Origin: Actinoalloteichus hymeniacidonis
GTDB taxonomy: Bacteria; Actinomycetota; Actinomycetes; Mycobacteriales; Pseudonocardiaceae
DNA: 64,000 nucleotides
NCBI RefSeq assembly: GCF_014203365.1
Contig: NZ_JACHIS010000001.1
Location: forward strand, 1,612,001-1,676,000
Reading direction: 5' to 3'
In this document: positions 31,059-39,435 of the stretch, piece after piece
Layout: every line of letters begins with the position of its first letter
How positions within the stretch are numbered: position 1 is the first letter of the stretch
Notes under the pieces: generated by a model
Database searches by the model: none
Told to the model about the DNA's origin: nothing
Seen by the model: the letters and a program-made list of their open reading frames with translations, nothing else
Position numbers and translations under genes: made by a program

Positions 31059-32108
31059 ATGGCAGCAGCCCAGCCGAGCGCGTTGTGCGTCGGTGAGTCG
31101 ATGATCGTGCTGGTGCCGGAGGGCGGCGGCCCGCTGGAGGAGAACGCCCTGTTCCGCCGGTCCGCAGGCGGCGCGGAGTCCAATGTGGCGGGCATGCTCG
31201 CGTGCCTGGGCGTCCGGACGTCGTGGCTGTCCCGGCTCGGCGCGGACGGATTCGGCAGACATGTCCTGGCCGAGGTCGCGGCCAGAGGGGTCGACGTCTC
31301 GGGGGTCGAACTCGATCCGGTGCGCCCGACCGGCCTCTACGTCAAGGAACTCGATGGCAGCGCGGGTGTGGCCGCCCCGCCCGGGCAGGACGCCGTCGCC
31401 CGACGGCGGATGCACTACTACCGCTCCGGTTCGGCCGCCTCCGCGATGGCACCCGAGCTGGTGTCCAGCGGTCCGCCGCGTGCCCTGCTCGCCGCCGCCG
31501 ACCTGGTGCACGTCAGCGGCATCACCGCCGCCTTATCGGACTCGGCCGCCGAACTGGTCGGAGCGCTGTTACGCCGACCTCGTGACGGCCGTCCCGGTGA
31601 CGGATTGGTGAGCTTCGATCTCAACTGGCGGCCCGCCCTGTGGCGGGATCGCGACCCCTCGGTGTTGGCCGAACTGTGCGATCTCGCCGATGTGGTGCTG
31701 GTGGGCTCCGACGAGGCCGAGACGGTGTTGGGCACCGCCGATCCGGTGCGCCTGCGGGAGATCCTGCCCAACCCGACATCGTTGGTGATCAAGAACGACG
31801 CGCACGAGGCCGCCGTGGTGGACCGCGAGGGCAGGGTGACCGCAGTGCCCGCGCTGCGCGTCGAGGTCGTCGACTCGATCGGCGCCGGGGACGCCTTCGC
31901 GGCCGGTTACCTCGCGGCGATGCTGCGGGGCGAGTCGGCACCGCGCAGTCTGCGGCTTGGTCATCTGTGTGCGGCCCTGGTGTTGACCGTCGCGGAGGAT
32001 CACGGCCCGCCCCCGGCGGCCGCGGTCATCGAGACCATGCTGAACTGCACCGACGAGGAATGGGCGGCCGCCGAGGTATCGGCGGGAGCGGTTCGCCTGC
32101 GGCGATAG
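31059..32108 (+). CDS. PfkB-family sugar kinase, 2-keto-3-deoxygluconate kinase-like
   Basis: 349 residues from ATG 31059, GGGAGA five bases upstream. PfkB landmarks: GESMIVLVPEGGGPL at the N-terminus, SAGGAESNVAGMLACLGVRTSWLSRLGADGFG (signature 1 region), SFDLNWRPALW, SDEAETVLG, and the anion-hole motif DSIGAGDAFAAGYLAAML with the catalytic Asp. The best fit is KdgK-like kinases for 2-keto-3-deoxy sugar acids, in agreement with the downstream IclR and glucarate dehydratase genes. It phosphorylates with ATP in the cytoplasm. Fructokinase or another hexose specificity cannot be excluded. Confidence 0.87.
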   Translation: MAAAQPSALCVGESMIVLVPEGGGPLEENALFRRSAGGAESNVAGMLACLGVRTSWLSRLGADGFGRHVLAEVAARGVDVSGVELDPVRPTGLYVKELDGSAGVAAPPGQDAVARRRMHYYRSGSAASAMAPELVSSGPPRALLAAADLVHVSGITAALSDSAAELVGALLRRPRDGRPGDGLVSFDLNWRPALWRDRDPSVLAELCDLADVVLVGSDEAETVLGTADPVRLREILPNPTSLVIKNDAHEAAVVDREGRVTAVPALRVEVVDSIGAGDAFAAGYLAAMLRGESAPRSLRLGHLCAALVLTVAEDHGPPPAAAVIETMLNCTDEEWAAAEVSAGAVRLRR

Positions 32109-32169
32109 CCATCGGCGGGCGCTGCGTCGTCGGCCGTCGCCGGGCGTGGGACTTGCAGGAGCGGTGAAG

Positions 32170-32952
32170 TTGAGTCAGAGCGTGTCCAAGGCGTTGCGCA
32201 TCCTGGTCGAGCTCGGTGCGGGGCAGCGTTCGCTCGCCGAATTGGCCGACCGGCTCGACGTGCACAAGAGCACCGTGTTGCGGTTGTTACGCACCATGCA
32301 GGACGAGCGTTTCGTGTTTCGCGACGACGCGCATCGCTACCACCTGGGCTCACGATTGTTCGCCCTGTCCAGCCTTGCCCTGGAGCAACGCGAGGTTCGC
32401 CGCATCGCCGCCGCGCATCTCGCCGAGCTGAACCGGCGGACCGGGCAGACCGTGCACCTCGCGGCGTTGGAGGGCGACGAGGTGGTCTACGTCGACAAGT
32501 ACGACTCGCGCCAGCCGGTGCGGATGTACTCCCGGATCGGGCTGACCGCGCCGCTGAACTGCGCGGCGGTGTCGAAGGTGATCCTGGCCGGGCTGCCTGC
32601 CGAGCAACGCGCGCAGCTGGTGTCGGCCATCGATTTCGTGCGGTTCACCGAGCGGACGATCACCGAGGTCGACGCCTTCCACACCGAGCTCGACGAGGTG
32701 GCCAGGCGCGGTTACGCGGTCGACCGGGCGGAACACGAGTCGTTCATCAACTGCATCGGCGCGCCGGTCCGTGACGCGGGTGGTCGGGTCGTGGCCGCCG
32801 CGTCGATCTCGGTGCCCGATGTCGTCCTCGGGTACGACCGACTGCTGGAGCTGTTGCCCGAGCTGTTGGCCACGGCGGCGGCGGTCTCGGCGGAGTGCGG
32901 GTTCCTGGAGATTGAGCAGACCTCGCCGCCGGGCACGTCTCTCGCCCGATGA
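32170..32952 (+). CDS. IclR family transcriptional regulator
   Basis: 260 residues from TTG 32170, eight bases after AGGAG; the in-frame GTGs at 32164 and 32146 sit too close to or before that site. IclR winged helix: SQSVSKALRILVELGAGQRSLAELADRLDVHKSTVLRLLRTM. The effector domain carries VYVDKYDSRQPVRMYSRIG, PLNCAAVSKVILAGLP, and SFINCIGAPVRDAGGRVVAAASIS, with the family ligand-pocket pattern. It follows the kinase on the same strand and precedes glucarate dehydratase. Likely role: sensing a sugar acid or keto-acid to control these genes, with the box at 32988 as possible site. Confidence 0.9.
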   Translation: MSQSVSKALRILVELGAGQRSLAELADRLDVHKSTVLRLLRTMQDERFVFRDDAHRYHLGSRLFALSSLALEQREVRRIAAAHLAELNRRTGQTVHLAALEGDEVVYVDKYDSRQPVRMYSRIGLTAPLNCAAVSKVILAGLPAEQRAQLVSAIDFVRFTERTITEVDAFHTELDEVARRGYAVDRAEHESFINCIGAPVRDAGGRVVAAASISVPDVVLGYDRLLELLPELLATAAAVSAECGFLEIEQTSPPGTSLAR

Positions 32953-32987
32953 CGCGATAGTCGCCACTGTCTCCAATTCTGTCTGAC

Positions 32988-33019
32988 GTCTACCCATGTG
33001 GACAACTCGTGGTTAGACT
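32988..33019 (+). promoter_or_regulatory. Promoter and shared sugar-acid box upstream of glucarate dehydratase
   Basis: GTCTACCCAT (32988-32997) followed by GTGGAC (32998-33003) forms an imperfect palindrome. The same ten bases plus GAC occur upstream of the ABC-importer operon at 46533-46542. TAGACT (33014-33019) fits a -10 box, so the element covers the -35 position. The match between two distant promoters supports a common regulator. Confidence 0.6.
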
Positions 33020-33088
33020 GCGCCGAAAGGCCGCCGGCCGACCGCCGCCGACGAGATTTCGTCGCTCGATTCTCGACAGGAGTCCAGG

Positions 33089-34378
33089 GTGTCCGAGAGC
33101 GTGATCACCGAGCCGCACCGCATCAGCGAGGTCCGGGTGACCCCGGTCGCCTTCCGCGATCTACCGCTGCTCAACGTGGTCGGTGTCCACGAACCCTTCG
33201 CGCTGCGGGCGATCATCGAGGTGGTCACCGATTCCGGACTCATCGGTCTCGGCGAGACCTACGGCGACGCCGGACACCTGAAGCGACTCCAACTGGCCGC
33301 CGCGCAACTCGTCGGCGTCGACGTGTGGAACATCAACGAGATCGCCACCCGCATCCGCACCGCCCTGGCCGCCGACTCCTCCAAGGCGGGCCACGGCATG
33401 AGCGGCATGGTGACCGGCAGCAGCACCGCCGACCGGGTGCTGTCGCCCTTCGAGGTCGCCTGCCTGGACATCCAGGGCAAGGCCATCGGCAGGCCGGTCA
33501 GCGACCTACTCGGGGGCGCCGTTCGAGACCGCGTCGAGTACAGCGCCTACCTCTTCTACAAGTGGGCGGGCCACCCCGGCCAGGACGACGACCACTGGGG
33601 CGAGGCACTGAACCCCGACCAGATCGTCGACCAGGCCCGGCGCATGATCGCCGAGTACGGCTTCAACGCCATCAAGCTCAAGGGCGGTGTCTTCGCCCCC
33701 GAGGAGGAGGCCGAGGCCATCCTGGCGCTGCGCGCCGCCTTCCCCGACCACCCGCTGCGCATCGACCCCAACGGGGCCTGGAGCGTCGAGTCCTCCATCG
33801 GAGTCGGCCGGAAACTGGCCGGTGTCCTGGAATACCTGGAGGACCCGACCCCTGGCATCGAGGGCATGGCCGAGGTCGCCCGCGAGGTACCCATGCCGTT
33901 GGCGACCAACATGTGTGTCGTCGCCTTCGACCACGTCAAGCCCGCCGTGGCCCAGCAGGCCGTCGGCGTGATCCTCTCCGACCACCACTTCTGGGGCGGG
34001 CTCGGTCGATCCAGAGTCCTCGCGGGCATCTGCGACACCTTCGACATGGGCCTGTCCATGCACTCGAACTCCCACCTGGGCATCAGCCTCGCCGCGATGA
34101 CACACCTCGCGGCGGCCACCCCGAACCTCAATTACGCGTGCGATACCCACTGGCCGTGGAAGTCGGCGGACGACGACGTGATCGTGCCCGGCGCGCTGAA
34201 CTTCGAGCAGGGCGCGGTGGCCGTGCCGACCGGCCCGGGCCTCGGCGTCGAGCTGGACCGCGATGCCCTGGCCCGACTGCACGAGCAGTACCTCGCCAGC
34301 GGAATCCGGGAGCGCGACGACACCGGATACATGCGCCGCTTCCAGCCAGACTTCGACCCCAGCGCGCCCCGCTGGTGA
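33089..34378 (+). CDS. gudD: Glucarate dehydratase-like enolase-superfamily enzyme
   Basis: 429 residues from GTG 33089, AGGAG eight bases upstream. It resembles GudD: VTPVAFRDLPLLNVVGVHEPFALRAIIEV at the N-terminus, the K-x-K base pair in AIKLKGGVF, metal ligands RIDPNGAW, YLEDPT and NMCV, and the second catalytic base in SMHSNSHLGISL. WPWKSADDDVI near the C-terminus is also typical of glucarate dehydratases. It dehydrates D-glucarate or L-idarate to 5-keto-4-deoxyglucarate, the substrate of the KdgD-like enzyme encoded at 47588. A GC-rich hairpin follows it. The gene symbol is assigned by motif, not by alignment. Confidence 0.88.
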   Translation: MSESVITEPHRISEVRVTPVAFRDLPLLNVVGVHEPFALRAIIEVVTDSGLIGLGETYGDAGHLKRLQLAAAQLVGVDVWNINEIATRIRTALAADSSKAGHGMSGMVTGSSTADRVLSPFEVACLDIQGKAIGRPVSDLLGGAVRDRVEYSAYLFYKWAGHPGQDDDHWGEALNPDQIVDQARRMIAEYGFNAIKLKGGVFAPEEEAEAILALRAAFPDHPLRIDPNGAWSVESSIGVGRKLAGVLEYLEDPTPGIEGMAEVAREVPMPLATNMCVVAFDHVKPAVAQQAVGVILSDHHFWGGLGRSRVLAGICDTFDMGLSMHSNSHLGISLAAMTHLAAATPNLNYACDTHWPWKSADDDVIVPGALNFEQGAVAVPTGPGLGVELDRDALARLHEQYLASGIRERDDTGYMRRFQPDFDPSAPRW

Positions 34379-34405
34379 GTCGCTGACCAGCGATACCGCT
34401 CGTCG

Positions 34406-34432
34406 GCGGCCGGCCCTAGGCAGGCCGGTCGC
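34406..34432 (+). terminator. Hairpin after the glucarate dehydratase gene
   Basis: GCGGCCGGCC (34406-34415) pairs with GGCCGGTCGC (34423-34432) at nine of ten positions plus a G-U pair, with a 7-base loop. No U-tract follows. It lies in the 82-base gap before the hydroxyacid dehydrogenase and could terminate or attenuate transcription into it. Confidence 0.65.
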
Positions 34433-34460
34433 TGTGGCAACCCAGGAAGGACCCCCGGCG

Positions 34461-35450
34461 ATGAAGATCGTCCTGACCGACCCCGTGCTGACCCGGTTCT
34501 TCACCCCCGAGCTCACCTCGGCGGGCGCCGACGGGCATGACTGGCGGCTGCTCGCGGGACGGCCCGACGACGAGGTCGCCGAGGAACTCGCCGACGCCGA
34601 TGTGCTGGTGGCCTCCCGGATGACACCGGAGATGGCGCGGCGGGCAGGCAGGCTGCGGCTCGTGCACGTCACCGGGGCCGGGTACGACCGCATCCCGCTG
34701 GACGCCCTGGCACCCGGTGTGACGGTCTGCAACACCTTCCACCACGGCCGATCCATCGCCGAACACGTCGTGATGGTGACGATGATGCTGTCGCGTCGGG
34801 TGCTTCCCGCCGATCGGCGATTCCGCGCGGGCGAGTGGCGTTCCGTGGTGTTGGACGACTCCGTGCCGTTGGGGGTCGGCCTCGCCGGCCGCACGGTGGG
34901 CGTCGTCGGACTCGGTGAGATCGGCCAACAGGTCGTGCGCGCCACCACGGCGCTGGGCATGCGGGCGCGCGCGGTCCGCCGCAATCCGCAGGCCCCGTTG
35001 CCCGATGATCTGCGGCTGGATCACGTGGGCGGCGACGACGAACTCGACGCGCTCCTCGGTGCCTCCGACGTCGTGGTCATCACCGTGCCCCTGTCGACGG
35101 CGACCACCGGCCTCATCGATGCGGACCGGATCGCCGCCATGCGACCCACCGCGCTGCTGGTCAACGTCGCGCGCGGACCGATCGTCGACGAGGACGCGCT
35201 GTATGCGGCGCTGGAGCAGCGTCGGATCGGCGGTGCAGCCCTGGACGTGTGGTGGTCGCATCCCAAGGACGGCGTCGGAACCCGAGGCCACACCCGGCCA
35301 TTCGACGGCTTGGACAACGTGGTGCTCACGCCACACCACTCCGGACACACCGCCGAGACCTTCGGCGGTCGAGCCGCCGAGATCGCCGCCAACATCGCCC
35401 GCCTCGCCGAGGGCGCGCCACTGACGAATGTGGTCCGCGCAGGCGAATGA
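34461..35450 (+). CDS. D-isomer-specific 2-hydroxyacid dehydrogenase
   Basis: 329 residues from ATG 34461 with AGGAAGG ten bases upstream. Rossmann motif TVGVVGLGEIGQQV, the signature LLVNVARGPIVDEDALYAAL with the catalytic Arg, and the His/Glu region VVLTPHHSGHTAETFGG. The substrate-domain start MKIVLTDPVLTRFF is family-typical. It interconverts a 2-keto acid and a D-2-hydroxyacid with NAD(P). Position after glucarate dehydratase suggests a role with hydroxy- or keto-sugar acids. It ends three bases from the convergent menC-like gene with no terminator between. Confidence 0.88.
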   Translation: MKIVLTDPVLTRFFTPELTSAGADGHDWRLLAGRPDDEVAEELADADVLVASRMTPEMARRAGRLRLVHVTGAGYDRIPLDALAPGVTVCNTFHHGRSIAEHVVMVTMMLSRRVLPADRRFRAGEWRSVVLDDSVPLGVGLAGRTVGVVGLGEIGQQVVRATTALGMRARAVRRNPQAPLPDDLRLDHVGGDDELDALLGASDVVVITVPLSTATTGLIDADRIAAMRPTALLVNVARGPIVDEDALYAALEQRRIGGAALDVWWSHPKDGVGTRGHTRPFDGLDNVVLTPHHSGHTAETFGGRAAEIAANIARLAEGAPLTNVVRAGE

Positions 35451-35453
35451 GGC

Positions 35454-36458
35454 TCAGTCCATGATGGACTGATTCGCCAGCACCGCGCGGACCCGACGCA
35501 ACCGATCCCGCCACCAGACCACCCGGTCGGGGTCGGTCACCGCGTAGGCGGCGAGCAACGCGGGGTCGGGTACTCGCGGCGTGTGCGGCACGGGTAGGAA
35601 ACCGTCCACCGGACGCAGTGACTCCGGCTCGTCGACGAGGTCCCCGGTCAACAGGGACAGGGTGCCGAGGCCGCAGGCGAGGTCCAGGGTGGGCAGTGCT
35701 CCCGCGAGGGCCAGCTGGGCGCCGAGGCCGACGCTGGTCTCCAACGCCGAGGAGATCACGCACGGCAACCCGGCCGCCTCGGCCACCCGCAACGCGCGCC
35801 GAACCCCGCCCAGCGGGGTGCACTTGAGCACCGCGACATCGGCCGCGCCCGCCACCGCGACCCGCAGCGGATCCGCCGCGCGTCGGATGGATTCGTCGGC
35901 GGCGATGCGCACCGAGACCCGCCGCCGCACCTGGGCGAGTTCCTCGATGATTCGGCACGGCTGCTCGACGTACTCCAGGCCGTCCGCCGCCTTGTCGAGC
36001 GAGGCGATGGCGGTGACCGCCTGATCGACATCCCAGACCGCGTTGGCGTCCACCCGGATCGCTCCACCGGGCCCGAGCGCATCCCGTACCGCCGCCACCC
36101 GCGCCAGGTCCTCGGCCAGCGAGTCGGGATGGTCGGCCACCTTGATCTTCGCGGTCCGACAGCCCGAGCCCGAGGCGATCTGGTGGGCGCGCTCCGGACC
36201 CACCGCCGGAATCGTGCAGTTGATCGGGATGCGGTCGCGCACCGGAGTCGGCCACTCTGTCGTGCACTGTTCGACGGCGGTGGCCAGCCAGCCTGCGGCC
36301 TCCTCGTCGTCGTACTCGGGGAACGGACAGAACTCGCCCCAGCCCGCCGGACCCTCGAACACCATCCCCTCGCGCACGGTGATGCCCCGGAACCGGGTGC
36401 GCATCGGGATGGCGTAGACGTGGGCGTTGGCGAAGTCGATCTCGGCGGTGTTGGTCAC
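35454..36458 (-). CDS. menC: o-Succinylbenzoate synthase (MenC)
   Basis: 334 residues from GTG 36458 with AGGAAG eight bases upstream; the longer frame upstream is non-coding by composition. Actinobacterial MenC pattern: FANAHVYAIPMRTRFRGITVREGMVFEGPAGWGEFCPF at the N-terminus, K-x-K in AKIKVADHP, metal Asp in IRVDANAVWDVDQA, Glu in YVEQPC, Asp in IAADES, and Lys in VLKCTPLGGVRRAL. It converts SHCHC to o-succinylbenzoate in menaquinone synthesis. No other men genes are here, which is common in actinobacteria. Its 3' end abuts the convergent hydroxyacid dehydrogenase. Other muconate-cycloisomerase roles are less likely given the size and N-terminus. Confidence 0.88.
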   Translation of the reverse strand: MTNTAEIDFANAHVYAIPMRTRFRGITVREGMVFEGPAGWGEFCPFPEYDDEEAAGWLATAVEQCTTEWPTPVRDRIPINCTIPAVGPERAHQIASGSGCRTAKIKVADHPDSLAEDLARVAAVRDALGPGGAIRVDANAVWDVDQAVTAIASLDKAADGLEYVEQPCRIIEELAQVRRRVSVRIAADESIRRAADPLRVAVAGAADVAVLKCTPLGGVRRALRVAEAAGLPCVISSALETSVGLGAQLALAGALPTLDLACGLGTLSLLTGDLVDEPESLRPVDGFLPVPHTPRVPDPALLAAYAVTDPDRVVWWRDRLRRVRAVLANQSIMD

Positions 36459-36984
36459 CAGGCGGCTTCCTCGGTTCGGCGGCGGGCCTGCCTCGGTGTC
36501 GATGGCGACGAACCTGCGTGGGTGCTGGGCGAGGCTGTGCACGCCGGAGACTCGGGCATCGAGGCGTGCCCAGTGTGCCGTTTCGAACAAATCGACACGC
36601 CAGGTGGTCGGTGGCCGCCGCCTGTCTCGGCTCTGGGCGTCCACCGCCCGGAGTGGCTGCTGCGGCGCCGACCGACGACCGCCGATCGGGTCGACGACCG
36701 CAGCAGTATCGATTCTCGGACCTTTCCAGCGATGCCCGGACATGAATGACCGGCTCGGCGGTAGCACTATTGATCGCGGCCGTCTCGGGTAGTGCATGGT
36801 CAGCGAAAGTGGAATCCGCTTTCCGTACCGACGAGTATCCCGGGGAATGCCTGTCCGGTGGGGGTTCCTCGGCAGTGAATTCGATGCGAGCGCCCCGACG
36901 TGCATTGCCGATCTCGCCGCGAGTTCGGTCGGTCGAGAAGGGAGGGATTGTCCGATTTGGGATCATTGGGTGCGATTATGCTGT
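36459..36984. other. Intergenic region upstream of menC
   Basis: 526 bases between the menC start and the end of the zinc-ribbon gene, both on the minus strand. Several open frames exist on both strands but none has a ribosome-binding site, coding-like composition or a recognisable product. The menC promoter should be here; I cannot point to convincing hexamers. Confidence 0.5.
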
Positions 36985-37257
36985 CTAGCCGAAGAGGTTC
37001 GCCACCGCCAGCCACCCCGCCGTGAAGAGGGCTGGGACAGCGGCAACGGCGAGCGCGACGACCGCGCAACCGCTCTGGGTGGAACCTCTCGACGCGCTCG
37101 GCCCATCGATGGTCTTCTTCAGGTGTTTCACGGCCGGATCGTTGTCGTCGTCGTAGTCGCCCTCCATATAGTTGACCATCTTCGCGATACACAGTGAGCA
37201 GAGTTTTCCCGAGCCGGCGGAAATGCTGTCACCGCAACTGGTGCAGGATGTCATCAT
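36985..37257 (-). CDS. Small zinc-ribbon membrane protein, hypothetical
   Basis: 90 residues. The N-terminus MTSCTSCGDSISAGSGKLC is followed by SLC, giving CxxC-x13-CxxC, a treble-clef zinc ribbon. A short acidic stretch (YMEGDYDDDNDPAV) precedes a single C-terminal hydrophobic span (CAVVALAVAAVPALFTAGWLAV), so it should be a tail-anchored protein with a cytosolic zinc domain. Family not recognised. The start may be the first or second Met. No operon partner is visible. Confidence 0.65.
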   Translation of the reverse strand: MMTSCTSCGDSISAGSGKLCSLCIAKMVNYMEGDYDDDNDPAVKHLKKTIDGPSASRGSTQSGCAVVALAVAAVPALFTAGWLAVANLFG

Positions 37258-37511
37258 GCCTCCTCATGATTCCGCGACAGCCCGAAATATAGATCGTCGA
37301 TGGAATCGGTGCGGATGTTTTCGCGGGAAAATCGACTTCCGTCCCTGGGGTTACGCCGTATGGGCGCGACCTCGAATCCGAGTCGACGAGCGTGTCATGG
37401 TCGACACTGTGCATACCGTCGTTCAACCCGCATCGCGGGAGCGGGTCGTTGTGAAACCGTGGGACACCACCGGAGATCCTCCGGACACCCACCTACTACA
37501 GAACGAGAAGC

Positions 37512-38468
37512 ATGTCTGCCGACCACGACAACGCCGCAGCCCCACCCGACCTCGCCGCCGTAGTCCTCACGGTGATCCGAGGCGCCGACCTGCGGACCAC
37601 CGCGGCCGACATCGGACTGCACCTCGCAGAACTCGACGAAGCCGTGCAGGCCTACCAGGCGGCGGGGCGTGCGGCGTTGGAACGACGAGCCGAAGGCGAG
37701 TGGTACGGGGTCCGGATCTCGTTTCTCGACGCCACCTTCAGTCAGAAGATCGTCGTGCGCTGGGTGGCGCCCGCATTGGACCGACTCCAGGCCGATGGAG
37801 CTATCCGGGGGTGGTGGTTCTCGTCGGATCGCCTGGCCTGGACGCTGTGGCTGCACCGTGCCGACATCACGGTCGTCGATGGGGTGCTGGACGACCTCGC
37901 CGACGATCTGCGCATCGTCGACTGGGTGCCGACGGTGTACGAACCGGAGCTCGCCGCCTTCGGCGGCTTCACTGGGCTGAACGTGGTGCACGATCTTTAC
38001 TGCGCCGACAGCCGTGGCGTTCTCGACCACGCCCGCCGTAAGGACGTCAGTGTCGATCGGCGTCAGCTCTCGATCATGTTGCTCGATGGGTTGTTCAGCG
38101 CGGCTCGACTCGACGAGTTCGAACGCGCCGACGTCTTCGAGCGGGTCCGTCGGCTGATTCCGGACGCCACCACCTTCCGCAAGGAGCAGCCCGAATCCCT
38201 GCGCGACCTGATGTTCTTTCCCGGCGCGCGAGCGGCGGAGATGTTCGCACCCGACGGTTCGCTCGCGTACGCGGCGCCCTGGCTCGCGGCGTTCCAGGCC
38301 GCCGGTTCCCGACTCGCCGATGACGAGGAACAGGGCTGGATGAACCGGGGCCGCCGCGCCATCCTCGCCCGGATCGTGCTGTCGCACTGGAACCGGCTCG
38401 CCTTCTCGGCTTCCGGGCAGCGGGCGCTAGCCGATGCGGCGGCGCTGTCCCGGCCGTCTCGGCGCTGA
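37512..38468 (+). CDS. Stand-alone thiopeptide-type bacteriocin biosynthesis protein (SpaB_C / LanB C-terminal domain)
   Basis: 318 residues. After a short helical N-terminus ending in AYQAAGRAALERRAEGEW, the SpaB_C domain reads WYGVRISFLDATF, then IRGWWFSSDRLAWTLWLH, then WVPTVYEPELAAFGGFTGL and LYCADSRGVLDHARR. This is the signature of the glutamate-elimination half of split LanB dehydratases and of the [4+2] enzymes of thiopeptides. No LanB N-terminal half, cyclodehydratase or precursor peptide is found within several kilobases. It is therefore an orphan or serves a pathway elsewhere. It ends at a bidirectional hairpin. Confidence 0.85.
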   Translation: MSADHDNAAAPPDLAAVVLTVIRGADLRTTAADIGLHLAELDEAVQAYQAAGRAALERRAEGEWYGVRISFLDATFSQKIVVRWVAPALDRLQADGAIRGWWFSSDRLAWTLWLHRADITVVDGVLDDLADDLRIVDWVPTVYEPELAAFGGFTGLNVVHDLYCADSRGVLDHARRKDVSVDRRQLSIMLLDGLFSAARLDEFERADVFERVRRLIPDATTFRKEQPESLRDLMFFPGARAAEMFAPDGSLAYAAPWLAAFQAAGSRLADDEEQGWMNRGRRAILARIVLSHWNRLAFSASGQRALADAAALSRPSRR

Positions 38469-38472
38469 AACA

Positions 38473-38518
38473 TGGTGCCCGGCCCAGGTCGGCCAAGGCC
38501 GGCTCGGGTCGGGCACCA
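38473..38518. terminator. Bidirectional terminator between the SpaB_C gene and the SRPBCC gene
   Basis: TGGTGCCCG (38473-38481) pairs exactly with CGGGCACCA (38510-38518). GCCC (38482-38485) and GGGT (38506-38509) extend the stem by four with one G-U pair, and the loop holds an inner GGCC..GGCC pair. It lies between convergent stop codons. Confidence 0.75.
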
Positions 38519-38535
38519 CGCTCGGTTCGGAGGCG

Positions 38536-39009
38536 TTACTCGGCGCGCAACGTCGCGGCGAGTCGATCCATCGAGTCCCGGACCCCGTGCTCCATGCCGC
38601 TGGCGATGGTGGCGTCGCGGTCCTCGACGGAGCCGAACACGGATCGAGTGCGCAGCCGGGTGCGCCCGCCGAGATCGGTCAGCTCGGTGGTCTCCAGGCT
38701 GACGTGCCCCGGCGCGCCGTCGAACTCGAAGGTCTTGATGATCAGCCCGGCATCGACGGTGTGGAAGACACCACGGAAGCCGTATTCGCCGTCCGCATCC
38801 CGGTGGATGTAGCGGTAGGTGCCTGCGGGGCGCGCGTCGTACTCGACGACATCGATGTCCATCTCGTTCGGCCCGAGCCAGCGGGCGACGAGATCGGGCT
38901 CGGTGGAGGCCCGGAAGACCTGGGCGGGCGTCGCGTCGAATTCCCGCTCGATGTCGATGAACGCGGTGTCGGGCTCGGCGGTGATGGTGGTGCCGTGATT
39001 CTCGGTCAT
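38536..39009 (-). CDS. SRPBCC / AHSA1-like domain protein
   Basis: 157 residues from ATG 39009, which overlaps the ArsR stop (ATGA) and has GAAGGAG upstream. AHSA1/START-like pattern: IDIEREFDATPAQVFRASTEPDLVARWLGP, YDARPAGTYRYIHRD, and the C-terminal helix ASGMEHGVRDSMDRLAATL. These proteins form a hydrophobic cavity that binds a lipophilic ligand. Pairing with an ArsR regulator is very common in actinobacteria and implies ligand-linked control. The ligand is unknown. Confidence 0.9.
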   Translation of the reverse strand: MTENHGTTITAEPDTAFIDIEREFDATPAQVFRASTEPDLVARWLGPNEMDIDVVEYDARPAGTYRYIHRDADGEYGFRGVFHTVDAGLIIKTFEFDGAPGHVSLETTELTDLGGRTRLRTRSVFGSVEDRDATIASGMEHGVRDSMDRLAATLRAE

Positions 39010-39353
39010 TGCTGCTCCTTCATGGTGTGCAGAACGGAATCGAGCTGACGGTGGCGCCGCTCGGTGGCGAGGCGGTAGGTGTCGAGCCAGCCGGTCAGGC
39101 GCTCCAGGGCGGCCGGATCGAGATGGCAGGGCCGTCGCTGGCCGTCGCGGGTTCGGGTGATCAGACCCGCGGTCTCCAACACCTGGATGTGTCGGGAGAC
39201 GGCCTGTTTGGTGATCGAGAACGGCTCGGCGAGCTCGTTCACCGTGGCATCGCTGCGGGACAGTCGAGCGATCAACGCGCGGCGGATCGGATCGCCGAGC
39301 GCGGCGAACGCCCGGTCCAGCCACTCCTCTTCATCAACATCCACCTTTGTCAA
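39006..39353 (-). CDS. ArsR family repressor
   Basis: 115 residues if TTG 39353 is the start; GTG 39344 is the alternative. Winged helix: ALGDPIRRALIARLSRSDATVNELAEPFSITKQAVSRHIQVLETAGLITRTRDGQRRPCHLD. It lacks the CxC arsenite site of ArsR itself, as usual for members paired with AHSA1-like genes. It is the first gene of a two-gene operon and reads out of a near-perfect inverted repeat, so it is likely autoregulated. Confidence 0.9.
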   Translation of the reverse strand: MTKVDVDEEEWLDRAFAALGDPIRRALIARLSRSDATVNELAEPFSITKQAVSRHIQVLETAGLITRTRDGQRRPCHLDPAALERLTGWLDTYRLATERRHRQLDSVLHTMKEQQ

Positions 39354-39384
39354 CCAATCTGTTGTTCAACAACTTGGTTGACAA
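39347..39384. promoter_or_regulatory. ArsR operator
   Basis: TTGTCAACCAA (39347-39357) and TTGGTTGACAA (39374-39384) are perfect 11-base inverted arms. Between them lies GTTGTTCAACAAC, itself a palindrome. The left arm overlaps the first codons of the arsR gene and the right arm its promoter, a classic autorepressor position. Confidence 0.82.
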
Positions 39385-39435
39385 TAGGGCGCGGTGCGGC
39401 CGTCGTCAAGACGAGAGCCGGGTGACCGCCGGGCG

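Noticed and set aside
30768-31511. N-terminal extension of the D-serine-dehydratase-like frame
   Set aside because: Runs antisense through the kinase gene and the palindromic operator; the ribosome-binding site supports GTG 30767.
33506-34984. 492-codon open frame on the minus strand
   Set aside because: Antisense to glucarate dehydratase and hydroxyacid dehydrogenase, no recognisable product.
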